A stretch of DNA of 64,000 nucleotides from Eutreptiella sp. 'Long Island Sound 2002' (taxonomy: Eukaryota > Euglenozoa > Euglenophyceae > Eutreptiales > Eutreptiaceae). The position numbers and the translations under genes were made by a program. The stretch spans positions 58,065,919 to 58,129,918 of the forward strand of contig OZ038385.1 in the NCBI GenBank assembly GCA_964036045.1, in the 5' to 3' direction. The notes under the pieces were generated by a model. That model searched no databases. It was not told the origin of the DNA and saw only the letters and a list, made by a program, of their open reading frames with translations. Shown here piece after piece: positions 51,259 to 63,439 of this stretch. Position 1 is the stretch's first letter; every line of letters starts with the position of its first letter.

Positions 51259-54200
51259 GGTGTATGACGAGGGTCAGCTGCAAAATGGCGCAGGTTCATT
51301 GTTACTGAAGGATGCGCAGGGGAGAGAGTCCACCGAAATATTGTGCAAACTGTAGGGTCCCAAACCCATGGATATCAGGCAACGATGCCCCAAAAATGGG
51401 AGCACGTGAAGTGCGAAAGGCCAAGGGGGTGTAAAGGCCCAGTGTTGTACTCACAGACCCTGGGCAGCATAGAAAACATTCTCTTTCGTAACTGTTCACA
51501 TGAAAACTGACTGATTCTGGGGAATCGAAAGCCTAGTGTAAGCGGTGTAGGAAACCAGCTCTCCAACCAATTGATGAAAGTCATCATGCCTTCTTCGCCA
51601 TTGATAGAGCAAATAAACCATGGGGGGCGCTTACCTGTGAGGGCTGACACCCCCACCCCCAGCCCCCACCCCTTCTGGACCTCCCCACCCATACTAGTTA
51701 GCACCCGGCAACTTGGGCGCCAATGGCGCCCAGAAATTTTTTGAGCCCGAAAATTTGCAACACGCTTGATTTCCCCCCACTTGTGTACATTCAAAATGCT
51801 CACAATGAGTTAAGGGATGCCGTGCCACCTGTCTTCTTCTGCTGGCCGGGATTCCTTTGCTGATTCAGAGGTATATCTGTTGGAATATGGTACTGTTTTT
51901 CATTTGTTGTCAGTGGTAACACCAAAATTTTCCCCCTTTGTGAATGTGCAAAATGTTCAGAATGAAACAGGGAATTCAAAACTACCCCAAAATGGCCAAA
52001 AAATTGCCCCCCCCCGCCGCCGCCCACGCCGCGGGGGTTGGTGTCTAGAACTGAACTGCAGCGCCCCACGTGAAATAAACGCTCAACAAAAGCAATCCAC
52101 TAATCAGCAGCATTTTTGAGTATTATTCAGGTCTAAGCTTCCAAGTAACCTCAATACAAACCCTCTCTGGTTCCCTGGTTCCCTAACCTGGCTGTCAGTG
52201 CCGACAATGAAGACACCGTATTTTCGCATTTGTGTTGGCCAGCAACTGCGCACGTTGTCCATTTGCTCTGATTTGCTCTGCAAAGGATCAATTTTGGGGG
52301 GGGGGGGTATTTTTGGGTTCCCAAATGTTGGCATTTTGTGACAGTTCACAGTGTCTACAATATGTGCACAGTGTCCACATGTGTACACAGTGCCAACAAA
52401 TTATTTACCGGTACGCCGTCATAAGGGGACGGGTGCCCCAATATTTGCATTTCATTCGTGCCCGTGAAACACATCTTTAGTGACATTTTGTGTGGATGTT
52501 ACAGTGACAGTTTGACCATGCTGACAAAAGCCCCGAAAACAGTATTGAATGTCTATTTGGGCAGTGCTAACCCAAGATTGAGCCATATCTTGGGATACAT
52601 GGCTGAGTACAAATTCCAAGCACACATACTCCACCTGGGGGCATCGCAGTGGGCTCGCAATGCCAAGATTCACCAACCACAGCAGTGCCTCAGTTGTGTC
52701 ATTTTGCTGTATTTTTCACACCTTTTCTCCCTTTCTGCCCCTTTTTCACCTCTTTACACCTGTGTTCACCGGCACATAGTGATTCTTTTTGCTGTGTACA
52801 TATTCACCATTTCTTTCTCGTGGCAAAGAGCCTGAGGCAAACAGAGTACTCGACTACGAATGCATTGATCAAAAAACTATGCAAGATACATGCAAACAAC
52901 ACAAAAGCAAGTAATGCATTAAAACAATCACAGTCCCAACAATCTCGTCATTGATGTCCCCAGAAGCAAAGCAATTTTCTTACCGATCATCCTTTTTGTG
53001 CTGACTTTCAAATTTGCTGCAATTGGATCTCAAAACGAAATACATTGTCACACAAGGTAAAACATGTACCAACCGAATATGCATAAGTCCCAAATTTCGT
53101 TCGACCCCAATAGGGGCCGAACTCACAACTGTGCCAAATTCCCAATTCGGAATAACCTCAACAGTACCTAGTGGCAAACAGCAACTATAGCCAATACCAC
53201 AAAATTGGGGTCTCTGTTACGGCATGGTATGAAAAGTGTGCACAGCGTGCGACACACAGATGACAGTAGTGGCTTAGTCTGCTGAAACAGGTGGTTGCCA
53301 GTTGGTGGATCATTTCATAGCTGACGGGCACAGGTGCTGTGGTGGATGGGGCAACGCTGCCAACAGCAGGGGCGTTATTGTGGCACCCCATTTTCCAGAA
53401 CAACAAATAGACCACAGAAAAAAAAAGATATGAGAGCGAGATAATCAGCTTGGGAAAACGAAGAGAGGAAGGGAATGTAGCGAAGCAGGTCCAGGCACAT
53501 AGGGAGGAAAACCAATCCATCCCTTTTGGTTGATGGCTGGCCATCTTGAGCAATGTAGTTCTGCCTGCGCAAACTGCAAAGCACCGCGCCTTCCAATCAC
53601 CGAGCAGCCTCAAAGTGGTGTGGCAGGTGCCAGGCATGGACACTATCCCTGATCCTGTCCCTGTGGAGGAGCCGCCTTGCTGCAACCACATTTTGGCAGT
53701 GGATAAAGGGCTAGGGTCAGGGCCTATTTTTAGCCCGCAGCGCATTTGCATGCCGCATCAGGAGAACAAGTGCAAGTAGGGAGTGGATGTAAGACCGTGA
53801 ATTTGCCGACACCTGTGGTGGGACACCGTGCACTTGGTCTAGGCAATCCCTGGGGTTGTCTTGGGCCCCCATGGGAAGCAATCCTGGACACCCCTCTGCT
53901 CCAGATTTCGATTCCTCCGCCATCAATATCAATGCAGCATGCAAGCCTGCAGAGCAATCAGGACCCAAGCTCACAGCAGTCCCTGAGGCTTGCATTACTG
54001 AAGCAGCAAAAGTGCCTGGGCTGTCGTTTCAGAAAGAGACCCGACATGAGGCTGACACTTGCCATGGCAGGTGTGACGAAGTTTTTTGTGGCTGGTGGTG
54101 GGCATGCATTCACCCCCACGCGCCCACACATGCACACAAACACACACACACACACACAAAGATAGATGTCAGATGCGACGCACGCGTCCACAGCCACAAC

Positions 54201-55500
54201 AGTTACATGCAGCACAGAAGAATCGTAGTGTATGACACCGTCGCCTGCAGCTGATGGCCATGGAGAGGACCCAGATCGGCTACACAACAGCCGCTTTGGG
54301 GGAATCCCAGCAAGCAGAGCATACACACCCCACCCCTGAATGTTGAATGTTGTTCACCCCCGAACCGCAACCTGTACCCACTGGGTTTTTCTTCCTAAGG
54401 ACCATGCAAAGCCAGACCTGGGAGGGCCGAATGGGGCCAGCAGTAATGCGCCCAGCAAAGGAGTGACCATTGACCTGTATGCACGCCTGACCTGATTGAG
54501 TCCTGACGATGGCAACCCAACCATTCAGGGAGGTACAGGGCCAGAACACATCAGTGGACCTGAATGCACTGGAAGTGACTGGAATGGACAGTGGGCGATG
54601 AAAAATGCGGGGAGCAGGCGCGACCAGAGCTTAATGCGGACACTGCAACCTAACCATTGATGCTCCCCATGGCCAGCATGGGTTGGCTGGAAAAATCAAT
54701 TTTCCCGGTGACCCCTGACAACCCCTGGGGACCTTTGGGCCAGGTCATTAATTGGTGACAACGTGAGTACATAAACCCATTAGGAGCCATGTATTTAGTC
54801 TTGGAGCCTTAAGATGGGGGGTCAAGTGTTAAGCTCCCCTCTGCTCCTCCAGATGTCTTGCTGAAGGCAATAGAATTTCATTTGTGTTGTGCGGTGTCTG
54901 GGTGTCTGTTTTCTTTCACCGGAATTCTATTTTAATGTGGAGAGCTGCTGCAAAGCTGTGGTAATGTGACGATGCTGTTCCTTTGTCTGGTTGCCCAGTG
55001 CTTGGTTGTAAGAAGGTGCTGGGCTATGTGATGTGTGCTGCCCCAGGTCTGAAGGCAAATGGGGAGAAAAACAATGTAGACATTAATTGCGGTGTGTGGT
55101 TTCTGTTCGGTCGTTCCACATTGTTCTCTGGTGCAAAATGGTTTTCTCATGCCACATTGTGGTGGTACAATTGCTGTGCAAATGTTGTGCAATGTGTCAG
55201 GCATCATGCACTCGGTTGTGAGGTGGCAGGCAATGTATTTATTTGTACCCTCGTCACCGTAGCGACAGCCCTTTGCTGTAATTCTGCTTTCATTCAACCC
55301 TTAGTGCCATGGAACTGTTTGCCATCAGGTTGGGATGGGTTTAGCCTATGCCCAGCATTTCAACTCCTGTAAGCGGTAAGATGGGTTGTCAAGAGGATGC
55401 AGCCAAACTGGACGCGCAGTCAGATTGAGACAAAGCCATCTGCGGTCATCCTCACGAGCATGAGGCCTAACTGCACTCACAATCTGGATCAGGAAACATT
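51259..55500. other. No supported gene
   Basis: Over 4 kb with only short, uncharacterised frames on both strands. It contains a G run near 52298-52306 and CA tracts near 50158-50200 and 54140-54160. No recognisable domain or phase-consistent exon chain was found. Confidence 0.4.
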
Positions 55501-55650
55501 GTGTGTCACAAACTCAAGGCGACATTGGTAGAGCTGAGTGGCTCAGCGGTTTACGAAGGCAATGATTGCAACATTCTGGTTGAAATTGAGCAATTCAGTG
55601 AATTGATGGCAAACAAGCTCAGGGAACCACCCAATGTCTTTCCAGAGGGA
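55501..55650 (+). CDS. Possible orphan exon
   Basis: An open stretch reading KLKATLVELSGSAVYEGNDC and then NILVEIEQFSELMANKL. Its amino-acid mix looks like a real protein and unlike its surroundings. It could be an exon of a gene upstream of, or joined to, the CCCH gene. No family is recognised and the splice sites are not clear. Confidence 0.25.
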
Positions 55651-56038
55651 ATGCTTTTCACATTTTGCTTTTTCTCATTTCTTGGCTGCGGCGAGGCACA
55701 CACTCAACAACAACAGTAGGTGTTGTTTTGCGGAAATTCTGACTCTGTGCGACAGTCATGGTGAGGAGATGTATCTTGGCGCATCCAATTTTTAACAAGA
55801 TTGTAAGGAGACTTACACCTTGTTGGAAATTATGCTATAACAGTAGACGTCATACCGCTAGACGTGTTTCCTTCTTCCTATGTACCCATAATGACAAACT
55901 CTTGATGATGGCAAGTCCATGAGCTGAACTGACAAGGATATGCACATTTCCTTGCATCGGGTTGGTAGTTGTTCTGCTTTTGTGCTCTGCTCTCCATTGT
56001 TACAGATCTCTATTTTTTGTCTACGTTTGCCTGCTGCA

Positions 56039-58511
56039 ATGTCAATTCACCCAGTTGCGCCGTTTTCCCCCCTGACTCCTTTGTCCTGCAATGCCGTTGG
56101 CATTGAGTACAGCGATGGAATGAGTTCGGAGGGGTACAGCTCTGAGAACAGCGACGGCTTCGTTCAACCTCGGAAGCAGCACAACCCTGAGAAGGCTCCT
56201 GTGAAGAACAGTGCAGCAAATCGAGCAAGCCAGAGCAACGTCGCAAGCAAAGGAAAGCCAGGCAGGCCTCTGGCAAGGAAGTCTGAAAAGGCACGGCCCC
56301 TTTGCCTGGACTTCCTCAATGGTAATTGCGGCCGGCTTCGTGCACACTGCCGGTACTACCACCCCGAGCCAGGTGAACTTCTTACTCAAGAGCAGCAGAA
56401 GAAGGCTGGCGTCTGTGAAGTCTGGGCTTTAACTGGCTTCTGCAAATTTGGCGACAAATGCTGGAAGAAGCATCCGGCTCCTGGGCCCACGGCTCCAACA
56501 ACCTGCATTGCAGAGCCACTCACCAGGAAGTTCCAAGGTTGGATGCAGAGCCAGCAGGCTGCACGACAACATGCTGCTGAGTCCCTGAGTCCCACCAGTC
56601 CCTCGTTTCATCCAGCCTCCGAGTCCACCCCAGCCCCCATGCCCTTGCCCTTTGAGCATCACCTCCGCACTGCCATCATGTTACTCCAGCATTTGACGAC
56701 CAATCCAGAGCACAGTCTGGCAATGCTTTGCAAAGCCGCAGTTGACGGGACTGGCCTGTCATTTCACGAGTTGCTCCCGCTAGTGCATGCCAAAGCTCTA
56801 TCCGAGCTGCGCTCCGGTTGGGTGTTTGTCCAGCTTGCTTTGCGCCTGCGCCCTGCGCTGGCCGTAGAGGAGCAGGCAGCATTTGACCGGCAGTTCTATG
56901 ACATCTTGAAGACCTCGATCCTGAGCACTCTGGAGGATGGCCCCAGCCTCCAGATGGTACGCGGCCGTGGGGTGCGGAATGTGAAGGTGTGCCGAAGAGT
57001 GTTTCTTCCGATGGATTTGAAATGTGGGCTTGGGGCGGCTCACATGGGAATTTCTGGCAGGAGGGATGAGGGGGTGAGTTCTGCCATTGGGCAGTCTGTT
57101 CTGAGGGTGGCTCCATCGGCGTGTTTCAACCTTCTTCGTTGGGCCCGTCATTCCTGTCCGAACGCATGAGGCAAACAGCACATCTGTTTCTGATGTTCCC
57201 CAGATATTTCTGAAACGAAGTGATGCCATGTACCGAGGGCTGCCTGTGATAGGTGAGAATATGGATGCGAGGGAGAGTAAACGTGTGTTGCCTCCTTTTC
57301 ATGTGGGTACGCATGGCAAAGTTTGCGCTTCAATACGCTTTTCGATTTTAGGTGCTAGCGGAGGCACTGTTGTGTGGCTTGGTCAAGCCCGAGCAAGTGA
57401 CGGACATCTTGTCCCTTGTGAGCTGCAGATTGGAAACCCAGAGCGCCGAGCAGCAGGACCTCCGACTGCTGCTTCTCAGCCACCTCCTTGGGGATGTGTA
57501 CCAGAGCTACGGTCCGGCCTCTGAGTTTAGCCAACGAATCCTTGGAGTTGTGCCCCGAAGCTGCGTTCAGTCAGATACCCAGGCAGCCCTTGAGCGGCTG
57601 CAACACATGAGCGCAGGCGCACCTGAACCTTTGAAGCACGTGACACATTCTGTTAAGCATGGGAACGGTGTTGCTCTATCCTGCTGTGCCCCACAGCAAG
57701 TTGGGACTCTCATGGAGACGCCTTTCGTCCATAGCCCGTATTCGGTGTTGGTGTGGGTGCCATAGGCAGTTGCAACCACGTTGCAACAGCCGCACCTCCA
57801 TGCTTTGGCTCATCTCATTTCATGGATGCTTTCAGGCTCATACTTCTCTTTCTTCTACATATTTTTCTTTGTAATGAGCTCGAAGGTTGCATTCGGTGGT
57901 GGGAAGTACGTGTGTGATTTTGCGTGCACTTGGTTGTTTTGTTTACCAGTTCGCTTGGGGCAACAGGTAGTATGACATCCATACATGGCTTTCACGCCTC
58001 TGTGTTGGTTCAGTCTCTCTTGTCTCAGCAGCACATCAGTCTACAGTGGCTGGGAGGCGACGTGAGCCTGAAGCATTTACCGCATATGCAAGTATACATT
58101 TGAAACTATATTTGACGTCCTGTGAGGAAGCCGTGGATCTGTGTCTCAGCTCTACATCAGTCTCTTGTGGCTGGGATGGCCAACCAAAGCTTAAGCATTG
58201 GCCCAACGTGTATTTTGTACATTTGAAACTTTGTTTGACATCCTGTAAGGAAGACCTGGATCTCACTCTCACGTGTCTCAGCTGTACATCAGTCTCTGGT
58301 GGCTGCTGATTGCACTACAGCTGAGTAAGGCCTGGTCAGAGTTGCTTGCTTGCCAGACACCCGCTTTCGTCTCTTTTCTCTCCTATTTTCTATCGCGATG
58401 GATTTTATTTTGGGTCATTTGGCAGGTACAATGCAGTTGCAAACCCTGACAAATGTTGTCCACACTGTTTTGCATACCCCGGTTGAATGCCTGCCCTTTC
58501 AATTGGAAGAG
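56039..58511 (+). CDS. CCCH zinc-finger RNA-binding protein, spliced
   Basis: The main exon ends at 56956 and contains the start MSIHPVAPFSPL at 56039; the frame is open upstream to 55940, but the lead is unconvincing. Two CCCH fingers follow a basic Ser-rich N-terminus. The first is CLDFLNGNCGRLRAHCRYYH (CX7CX6CX3H) and the second is CEVWALTGFCKFGDKCWKKH (CX8CX5CX3H). Such fingers bind single-stranded RNA in mRNA processing or decay. A Pro/Ser linker and a helical region (LRTAIMLLQHL, HELLPLVHAKALSEL) complete it. Downstream exons in phase are 57204-57252 (IFLKRSDAMYRGLPVI), 57359 to about 57667 (AEALLCGLVKPEQVTDILSL) and 58426-58511 (ending PFQLEE before gtaagg). The helical C-terminal part is unassigned. 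The 3' end is uncertain: the third exon can also read through to a stop at 57765. Confidence 0.75.
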
Positions 58512-60134
58512 GTAAGGGGTCCCCCGGTCAACCCCAAACCACCATCGTAGGATGCAGTGGTGCAGGGAGGAGGGTGCCGTTTTTTCCTCTGAGCACTCCA
58601 TGGCCCTTCTGATTTTGACTGACGCCATGGTCACGCATTTGCCTCACCAACGATGGGGGGCGGTGCGAGTTTCTTCGGGCCATATCCAATGTGCGGTGCT
58701 GCGCTGTGTTGCACGGCGTGTTCTTTTTGGAGCCCAAGGGCTTGCAGGCATGGTTTCACCTCTGTGCGTCGCCATTCATGGCGCAGTATCGCATTTTTCT
58801 TGTGTTCCTGAGATCGGACTCGCCACAAAATATTGAAAGAGCACCGCCTCTTCTCCATAACCGAAGCTGACACCCTCTGGGCAACAAATTGTTTTCCTTT
58901 GCCCGCCACCACGCTGACGGCTCTAGACTGGTGGCGATTGATAATTATTCTCCCCTCTCCTCTTCAGCATGCATTCCATCGCGTCCATAAGATATTCTCG
59001 TTCACCCCTCGAAGTGAACTGCGCCTTCCTCACTGCAGAGCAGCACCCAGGCTCTATTGTGTATCGCTGATCCTTTGTTCTTATGCCTCTATTACTAGCT
59101 TCACATTTACACACCCCAGCACACTGCCAAAAAAAAACCCTCGATGCGTCTGTGCAGTGGTGTACCCATTGTTTCGGCTTTTTTTTGAAACCAAGTTCGG
59201 GCTCGGAGTAGACACTCACAGTTCCACGCACGCAATCGAAGTCCCTGTTCTGTGAGGATTGAGCACAGGGGCTGTGAAAGGCAGCCAGTGGCCATGCACC
59301 ACAGGATTTATCCTACATATATCTCCATTGTTCTGACCATCTCTAGGAGCACACCAGATGAGCCCATCCTGTAACTCTAAACGACGACCCAAGAACCGGG
59401 GTGGAACACTGGATGTGCGGTCAAAGACAAATTTACTCCGTTTATTTGACTGGTTAGTCAGTTTCGGCCAACACCGCTCTAAGGTGCCAAGAAGGAGTGC
59501 CGTCACTGCATTTCCTTCGTTTGAGTTGGCTTTCATTGTCAGAAAAACTATGCATCTGATTCCGCATTCCATGGTGACTAGCAGCTGCCTTTATTCCACC
59601 CTCCCCACTGCAGCTGGTAATCTGCATTTGACCTGGTTTCTGGACAGCCCATCTACGCCCATTGATCCAACCGACTGCTGTCCACACCAGTGTTGCTGCC
59701 ACAACCCCATGTCGCCATGGAATGGAGTTCACTGCCTACTTGTATGACGCATGGGTCCATTTCACTAATTCACTAATTCAGTGCTATATGGTGTGACCGT
59801 GTGCTGTGCGCGCTGTGCGTAAAATCGGCTTGTAACTCCCCCCTCCCCCCGAATCTCAGGTAAGTCTATCAGTCATAAGTCATCAGAGAAGTCATCTCAA
59901 GCACCACCCAGTGACCAGTGTCCCCCCCCCCCCCCCCTCTTGCGCAAGCACCGCATTGTTTAAGTGCCGGGGCCTCTAAGCACCACTCCTGGAGGGTGAA
60001 GTTGCGGGAGGTGGGGCACCGGGACCTGTGGGAGGCCATTTTTCAGTTGCGACGCCCCGACACATATGCGGGTGGAGGGGAACGATAAGGCCGGTGCACT
60101 GGTAGAGTGTGGTACCCCCCCCCCCTCTTGTGAT
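58512..60134. other. No supported gene
   Basis: A possible continuation exon starts near 58550 (DAVVQGGGC) but meets a stop after a run of six T. Beyond it I see no coding signal. Homopolymer C runs lie near 59922-59938 and 60115-60125. Confidence 0.35.
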
Positions 60135-60520
60135 AGCCACGCCCTTGTCCAAGCTACAGTAGGCGTAGGGACCGTATTAATTTCGTACCTAATTTTAATT
60201 CGGTACCAAACGTAGTGCAGCCACATAAGACATGGGTTTGGTGACAAATTTGCCAATTACATAGGGTTGTGAGTGTATTTTACAAGAGACCACATGCAAG
60301 GCAATTTCATTCCCAAGAACTTGAAGTTGCCTCAGCCCAAACCAGCCCCTAAACCTCGGGCTAAGGCATCTTCAAAAGCATCTTCAAGTGGTGAGCATGT
60401 GCAGTTGTTCTGCATGGTGTATGATCGCAAGAAGGGTTTCCAAGCTGAACATTTGTAGGCTTCTCATGCCTCATTGCTCGTAGGAACATGGGTGTGAACC
60501 TGAAGTTTCATGTTTCAAAC
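60135..60520 (+). repeat. Repeat unit copy A with short conserved frame
   Basis: Matches 63475-64000 at well over 85 percent by eye but lacks about 180 internal bases that the other copy has. Both contain the leader gtccaagctacagtaggcgt, a stretch with the near-palindrome cgtacctaattttaattcggtacc, and a frame ending RLFC/QLFC..VYDRKKGFQ.EHL-stop. Homology continues past the stop. Here the frame starts at 60273 (MYFTRDHMQGNFIPKNLKL), the usual upstream part having been deleted. Confidence 0.75.
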
Positions 60521-60829
60521 ACTTTCTTGTGTTACATGCTTTTGGGAATGTGGGCGGAGGTTAAGGTGTACTCATACCATGCACTCACCCACGTGTGTGT
60601 TGGTAGTTGTATGTGTTGTGCGCAAGCCACGCCCACGGGGGGGGGCCGTCTCCTCGGTTCGGGTACGAGACCCCCCCCCCCCCCCTCCCTGCCCTTCGGG
60701 CCCACTTAGTTACCAAGGGTCAATAGCTACCGGCCATACATATGGTAGCGCCGAAGGCGCCCGAAGAATTTTTTTCATTCCCCTTGCCCACGTTGCATCC
60801 CTCCCCGCCCAAGCGGTGGAGCACCCCAA

Positions 60830-60948
60830 CGCTATACTTGAACCCAACCTTGACTCTAACGCCCACCCCAACCCTCAGCCTGCTCCTAACCCTACACCTA
60901 ACCCTTCCGATGATCCTAACCCTTACCCTAACCCTAATCAAGACTGAA
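60830..60948. repeat. Degenerate telomere-like CCCTAA-type tract
   Basis: About a dozen imperfect units of ccctaaccc/cctaaccctt/ccccaaccct type. This is interstitial and decayed, since sequence continues on both sides. Confidence 0.7.
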
Positions 60949-61062
60949 TATTGGGACCGAGCTGGTGGGGGAGGGAACATTAGATATGAATGGTGAGGGA
61001 CACCAATGAGTTACACATTGAAGGCCGTTGACAGGGTGGAATCAGCTTGCAAGTGATCCCCT

Positions 61063-61370
61063 TCACCACAAGGCCCACTTTCAAGGCTTTTGTGGACTTG
61101 TGAGGGGCCAAAATGCCCCAAAATGGGCTCAAAATAGGCTCATTTCACCCGTTTGTGCACCCCAAATGTTCTAGGATGAGTTTTGGAAAAATGCGTTTTT
61201 GACCCATTTTTGACCCATTTTTGGTCCCAAAACAGCGCATCTTCAAGGCATTTTGGGATTTTCAGAGGACCAAAATGGGCCACCCCAAGCTCAAAACAGT
61301 CCAAAAACACTTGTTTTAGCATCACACATGGTCTAGGATCATTTTTGAGGAAAGTCATTTTTCTGCCCCT
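61063..61370. repeat. Diverged ~175-bp tandem duplication
   Basis: The segment beginning ctttcaaggcttttgtgg near 61070 is echoed by cttcaaggcattttggg near 61241. In both it is followed by a ccaaaatg block, a tttag/aatg and gtctaggatga/ca phrase, and a tttttga run. Spacing is about 173 bases. No coding role is seen. Confidence 0.5.
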
Positions 61371-62159
61371 ATTGGACCCCATTGACCCATTTGGGCACCC
61401 ACCTGTTTGGGCTTGAGCTTGCAGCTTGCCGCAGCCTACTGGGCTTGGGTACGGGGGTCTAGGCGTCCATTTGGGCAATTTTGAGGGGTGGAAACCACAA
61501 AACGAGGGGGGTTGCGGGTGGATTAGGTGCCCTCGGAATCGCGTTTTGAGCCATGTAGCCAAAGATATGGCCTATTCTTGGTTTGTGGCTGTCGCCAGCC
61601 AATCTGCACAAAATTTGGGGCTTGTGGGGGCCTTTTTGGGCCGTTTCCGGGACATATGGTGGAGTCAGAGGGCCGCAAATGGCTCGTTGACACAAGAAAG
61701 TCAAGCCGCACATGGAGTGCACCCACCCTTTCCCTTTCCTTGGCCGTTTTGAATGGGTTCTAGGGCTCTTTTGGCCCAAAAATGGCTGTTTTTGGCCCTA
61801 AATTGCAGTTTTTGAAACTGAGGTCCGCCACTTGCGACACCCATTCCCGGCCGCCACCGTTGAGTTTGTGGCTCAAACTTTGTGTGGTTGTCCCTCACAC
61901 CCATAGGTATCATCCACCAAAATTTCAGCCGAATGTGAAGCACCACGACGGATGTCTGATTTTTCCCCATTTCGCGCGTGCTGCTTGCTGCTTGTTGCTG
62001 CTTGCTGCTTGCTGCTTGCTGCTGCTGCTGCTAAACCTGGTAGGTCCACCTTAGACCCTAAAAAGGGTTATAAAACCAAGACTGGTTCCACCAGCTCGGT
62101 GACCCTAGCCCTAGCTCTCACCCCAGAGGGAGGGCAAGGGGAGGTAACGGGAGCTTGTG

Positions 62160-62335
62160 CCCCCCCCCCCCCCCTCCCACCACCCCAAATCGCCCCACCT
62201 GGACCCCCCCCAACCCTCCTGACCGCCCCCCCCCCCAATCGCCCCTCCCTGAACCCCCCCTCCAATGCCCCCCCCCCCCCCCCCCCCCCCCCCCTGGGGG
62301 CCTTCGGCCCATTTCTACGGGGGGGGGGGGGGAGT
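62160..62335. repeat. Poly-C and poly-G low-complexity block
   Basis: Several C runs, including one of about 31 bases at 62266-62296, followed by a G run at 62319-62332. The strand asymmetry flips within the block, so single strands could form i-motif or G-quadruplex structures. Run lengths in the assembly may be inaccurate. Confidence 0.8.
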
Positions 62336-62365
62336 CGCGTACAAAAGCGAGGAGACGGCCCACCC

Positions 62366-62425
62366 GTGGCCACGCCCTTGTCTAAGCTAAAGTAGGCGTA
62401 GGGACCGTATTAATTTGGTACTTTT
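62366..62425 (+). repeat. Partial copy of the 60.1/63.5 kb repeat leader
   Basis: About 55 bases matching the start of copies A and B (gccacgcccttgtctaagct through gtattaatttggtac), then divergence. A lysine/arginine-rich frame starts shortly after, at 62459. Confidence 0.75.
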
Positions 62426-62458
62426 GCGTAGCTATTACAAAGGGGGGGGAGTAGAGAG

Positions 62459-62776
62459 ATGCACCCCAATAACAAAAAACGAAGGGGGGACGCCGGCCGC
62501 GTGCCACGTCTGTGGCGGGATGCGGGCTTGTCCCCAATGATTAGAGATGTGTCGTCCTCAGAGTCGTCGGGGTACAACTCTAGTGTAATAAGTGCGCAGG
62601 CCAGTGTTGGGGGGGAGCTGCTTTTAGCCGCTAACCTGACAGAGTCCCCGTCTTCGACAGGGAGCTCATGCTAGGAGGGAGCTCGGATAGTGAGGAGTCA
62701 AGCTTCAGCATAGATGTGAGTGATTGGCAAAGGGAGCGCAAGAGGCACATGACAACGGGCGACAAACGGCACACCT
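62459..62776 (+). pseudogene. Ser/Asp-rich frame pair, possible decayed element protein
   Basis: One frame starts MHPNNKKRRGDAGR and runs Ser-rich to a stop at 62674. A second frame continues with SSDSEESSFSIDVSDWQRER and ends TTGDKRHT-stop at 62776. Read together across a frame change they resemble the acidic, Ser-rich N-terminus typical of some DNA transposon proteins. No catalytic domain follows. Low certainty. Confidence 0.3.
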
Positions 62777-63265
62777 GAACACTAATGGGCACTACGTAGC
62801 TGTCTGGTAGGCAGTAGAATGCATAGTGTCTTTTTCTGCTCAGGTCGTGCGGGAGATGCGGGGGGTGGGTCGGGCGGACATGTAATCAACAATCCTGATT
62901 GCTTAAAGGCGCCGAGACCCAATCCATCAGGGCAGGAGGGCAAATGCACAAGATGTGCACGCACATGTGGGACGGCTTCGCCGCCTTGCCGGACACTTGG
63001 GCGCGGCTCCGCCGCGTTTGCTGGACATTTGAACAATGATTTCCTATTGGTGGGATACCGGGGGTGACGGCCATCGTCAGATTCTGGCTAAGCACCACGA
63101 CCCGGTCTGACCGTCACTTTCCTGATTTTCCTGGTGCTTGCGCAAGGGAGGGGGGGGGGGGGGGGCTGCGCCAGCTCATCTTCCCCCCCCCCCCCCCCGA
63201 AAGGAAATCTATGTTGACATCAATATAGGCTAATGCAAGTGCATTTTGGTGCCATAAATAATGGG

Positions 63266-63415
63266 GGAATGTTTGCCCGGCGCGCTACCTTTCTATTAAC
63301 CATCCCGACTTCAGCCCGAGATTTACCCTCTGATGGAGAAGGCCCCCCAAATAGACCATGATGGACTGCGCACCTTCCCTACAAAGCACGTTGCATAATT
63401 AGGCAATGGTTGTGA
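63266..63415 (-). repeat. Diverged third copy of the 893/19131 repeat
   Basis: Shares the opening aatgtttgcccggcgc and the later phrases accctc, gcccccca, tgcgcaccttcc and caaagcacgttgcataa with the other two copies. It has small deletions and many changes, and the minus-strand Cys/His frame is destroyed. Confidence 0.65.
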
Positions 63416-63439
63416 ATTCAACAACTCCAAATGTCATTT

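Noticed and set aside
60830-60948. True telomere
   Set aside because: The units are degenerate and ordinary sequence continues for 3 kb on the far side.
61140-61562. 140-codon minus frame
   Set aside because: It lies over a diverged tandem duplication and low-complexity sequence, without domain signals.
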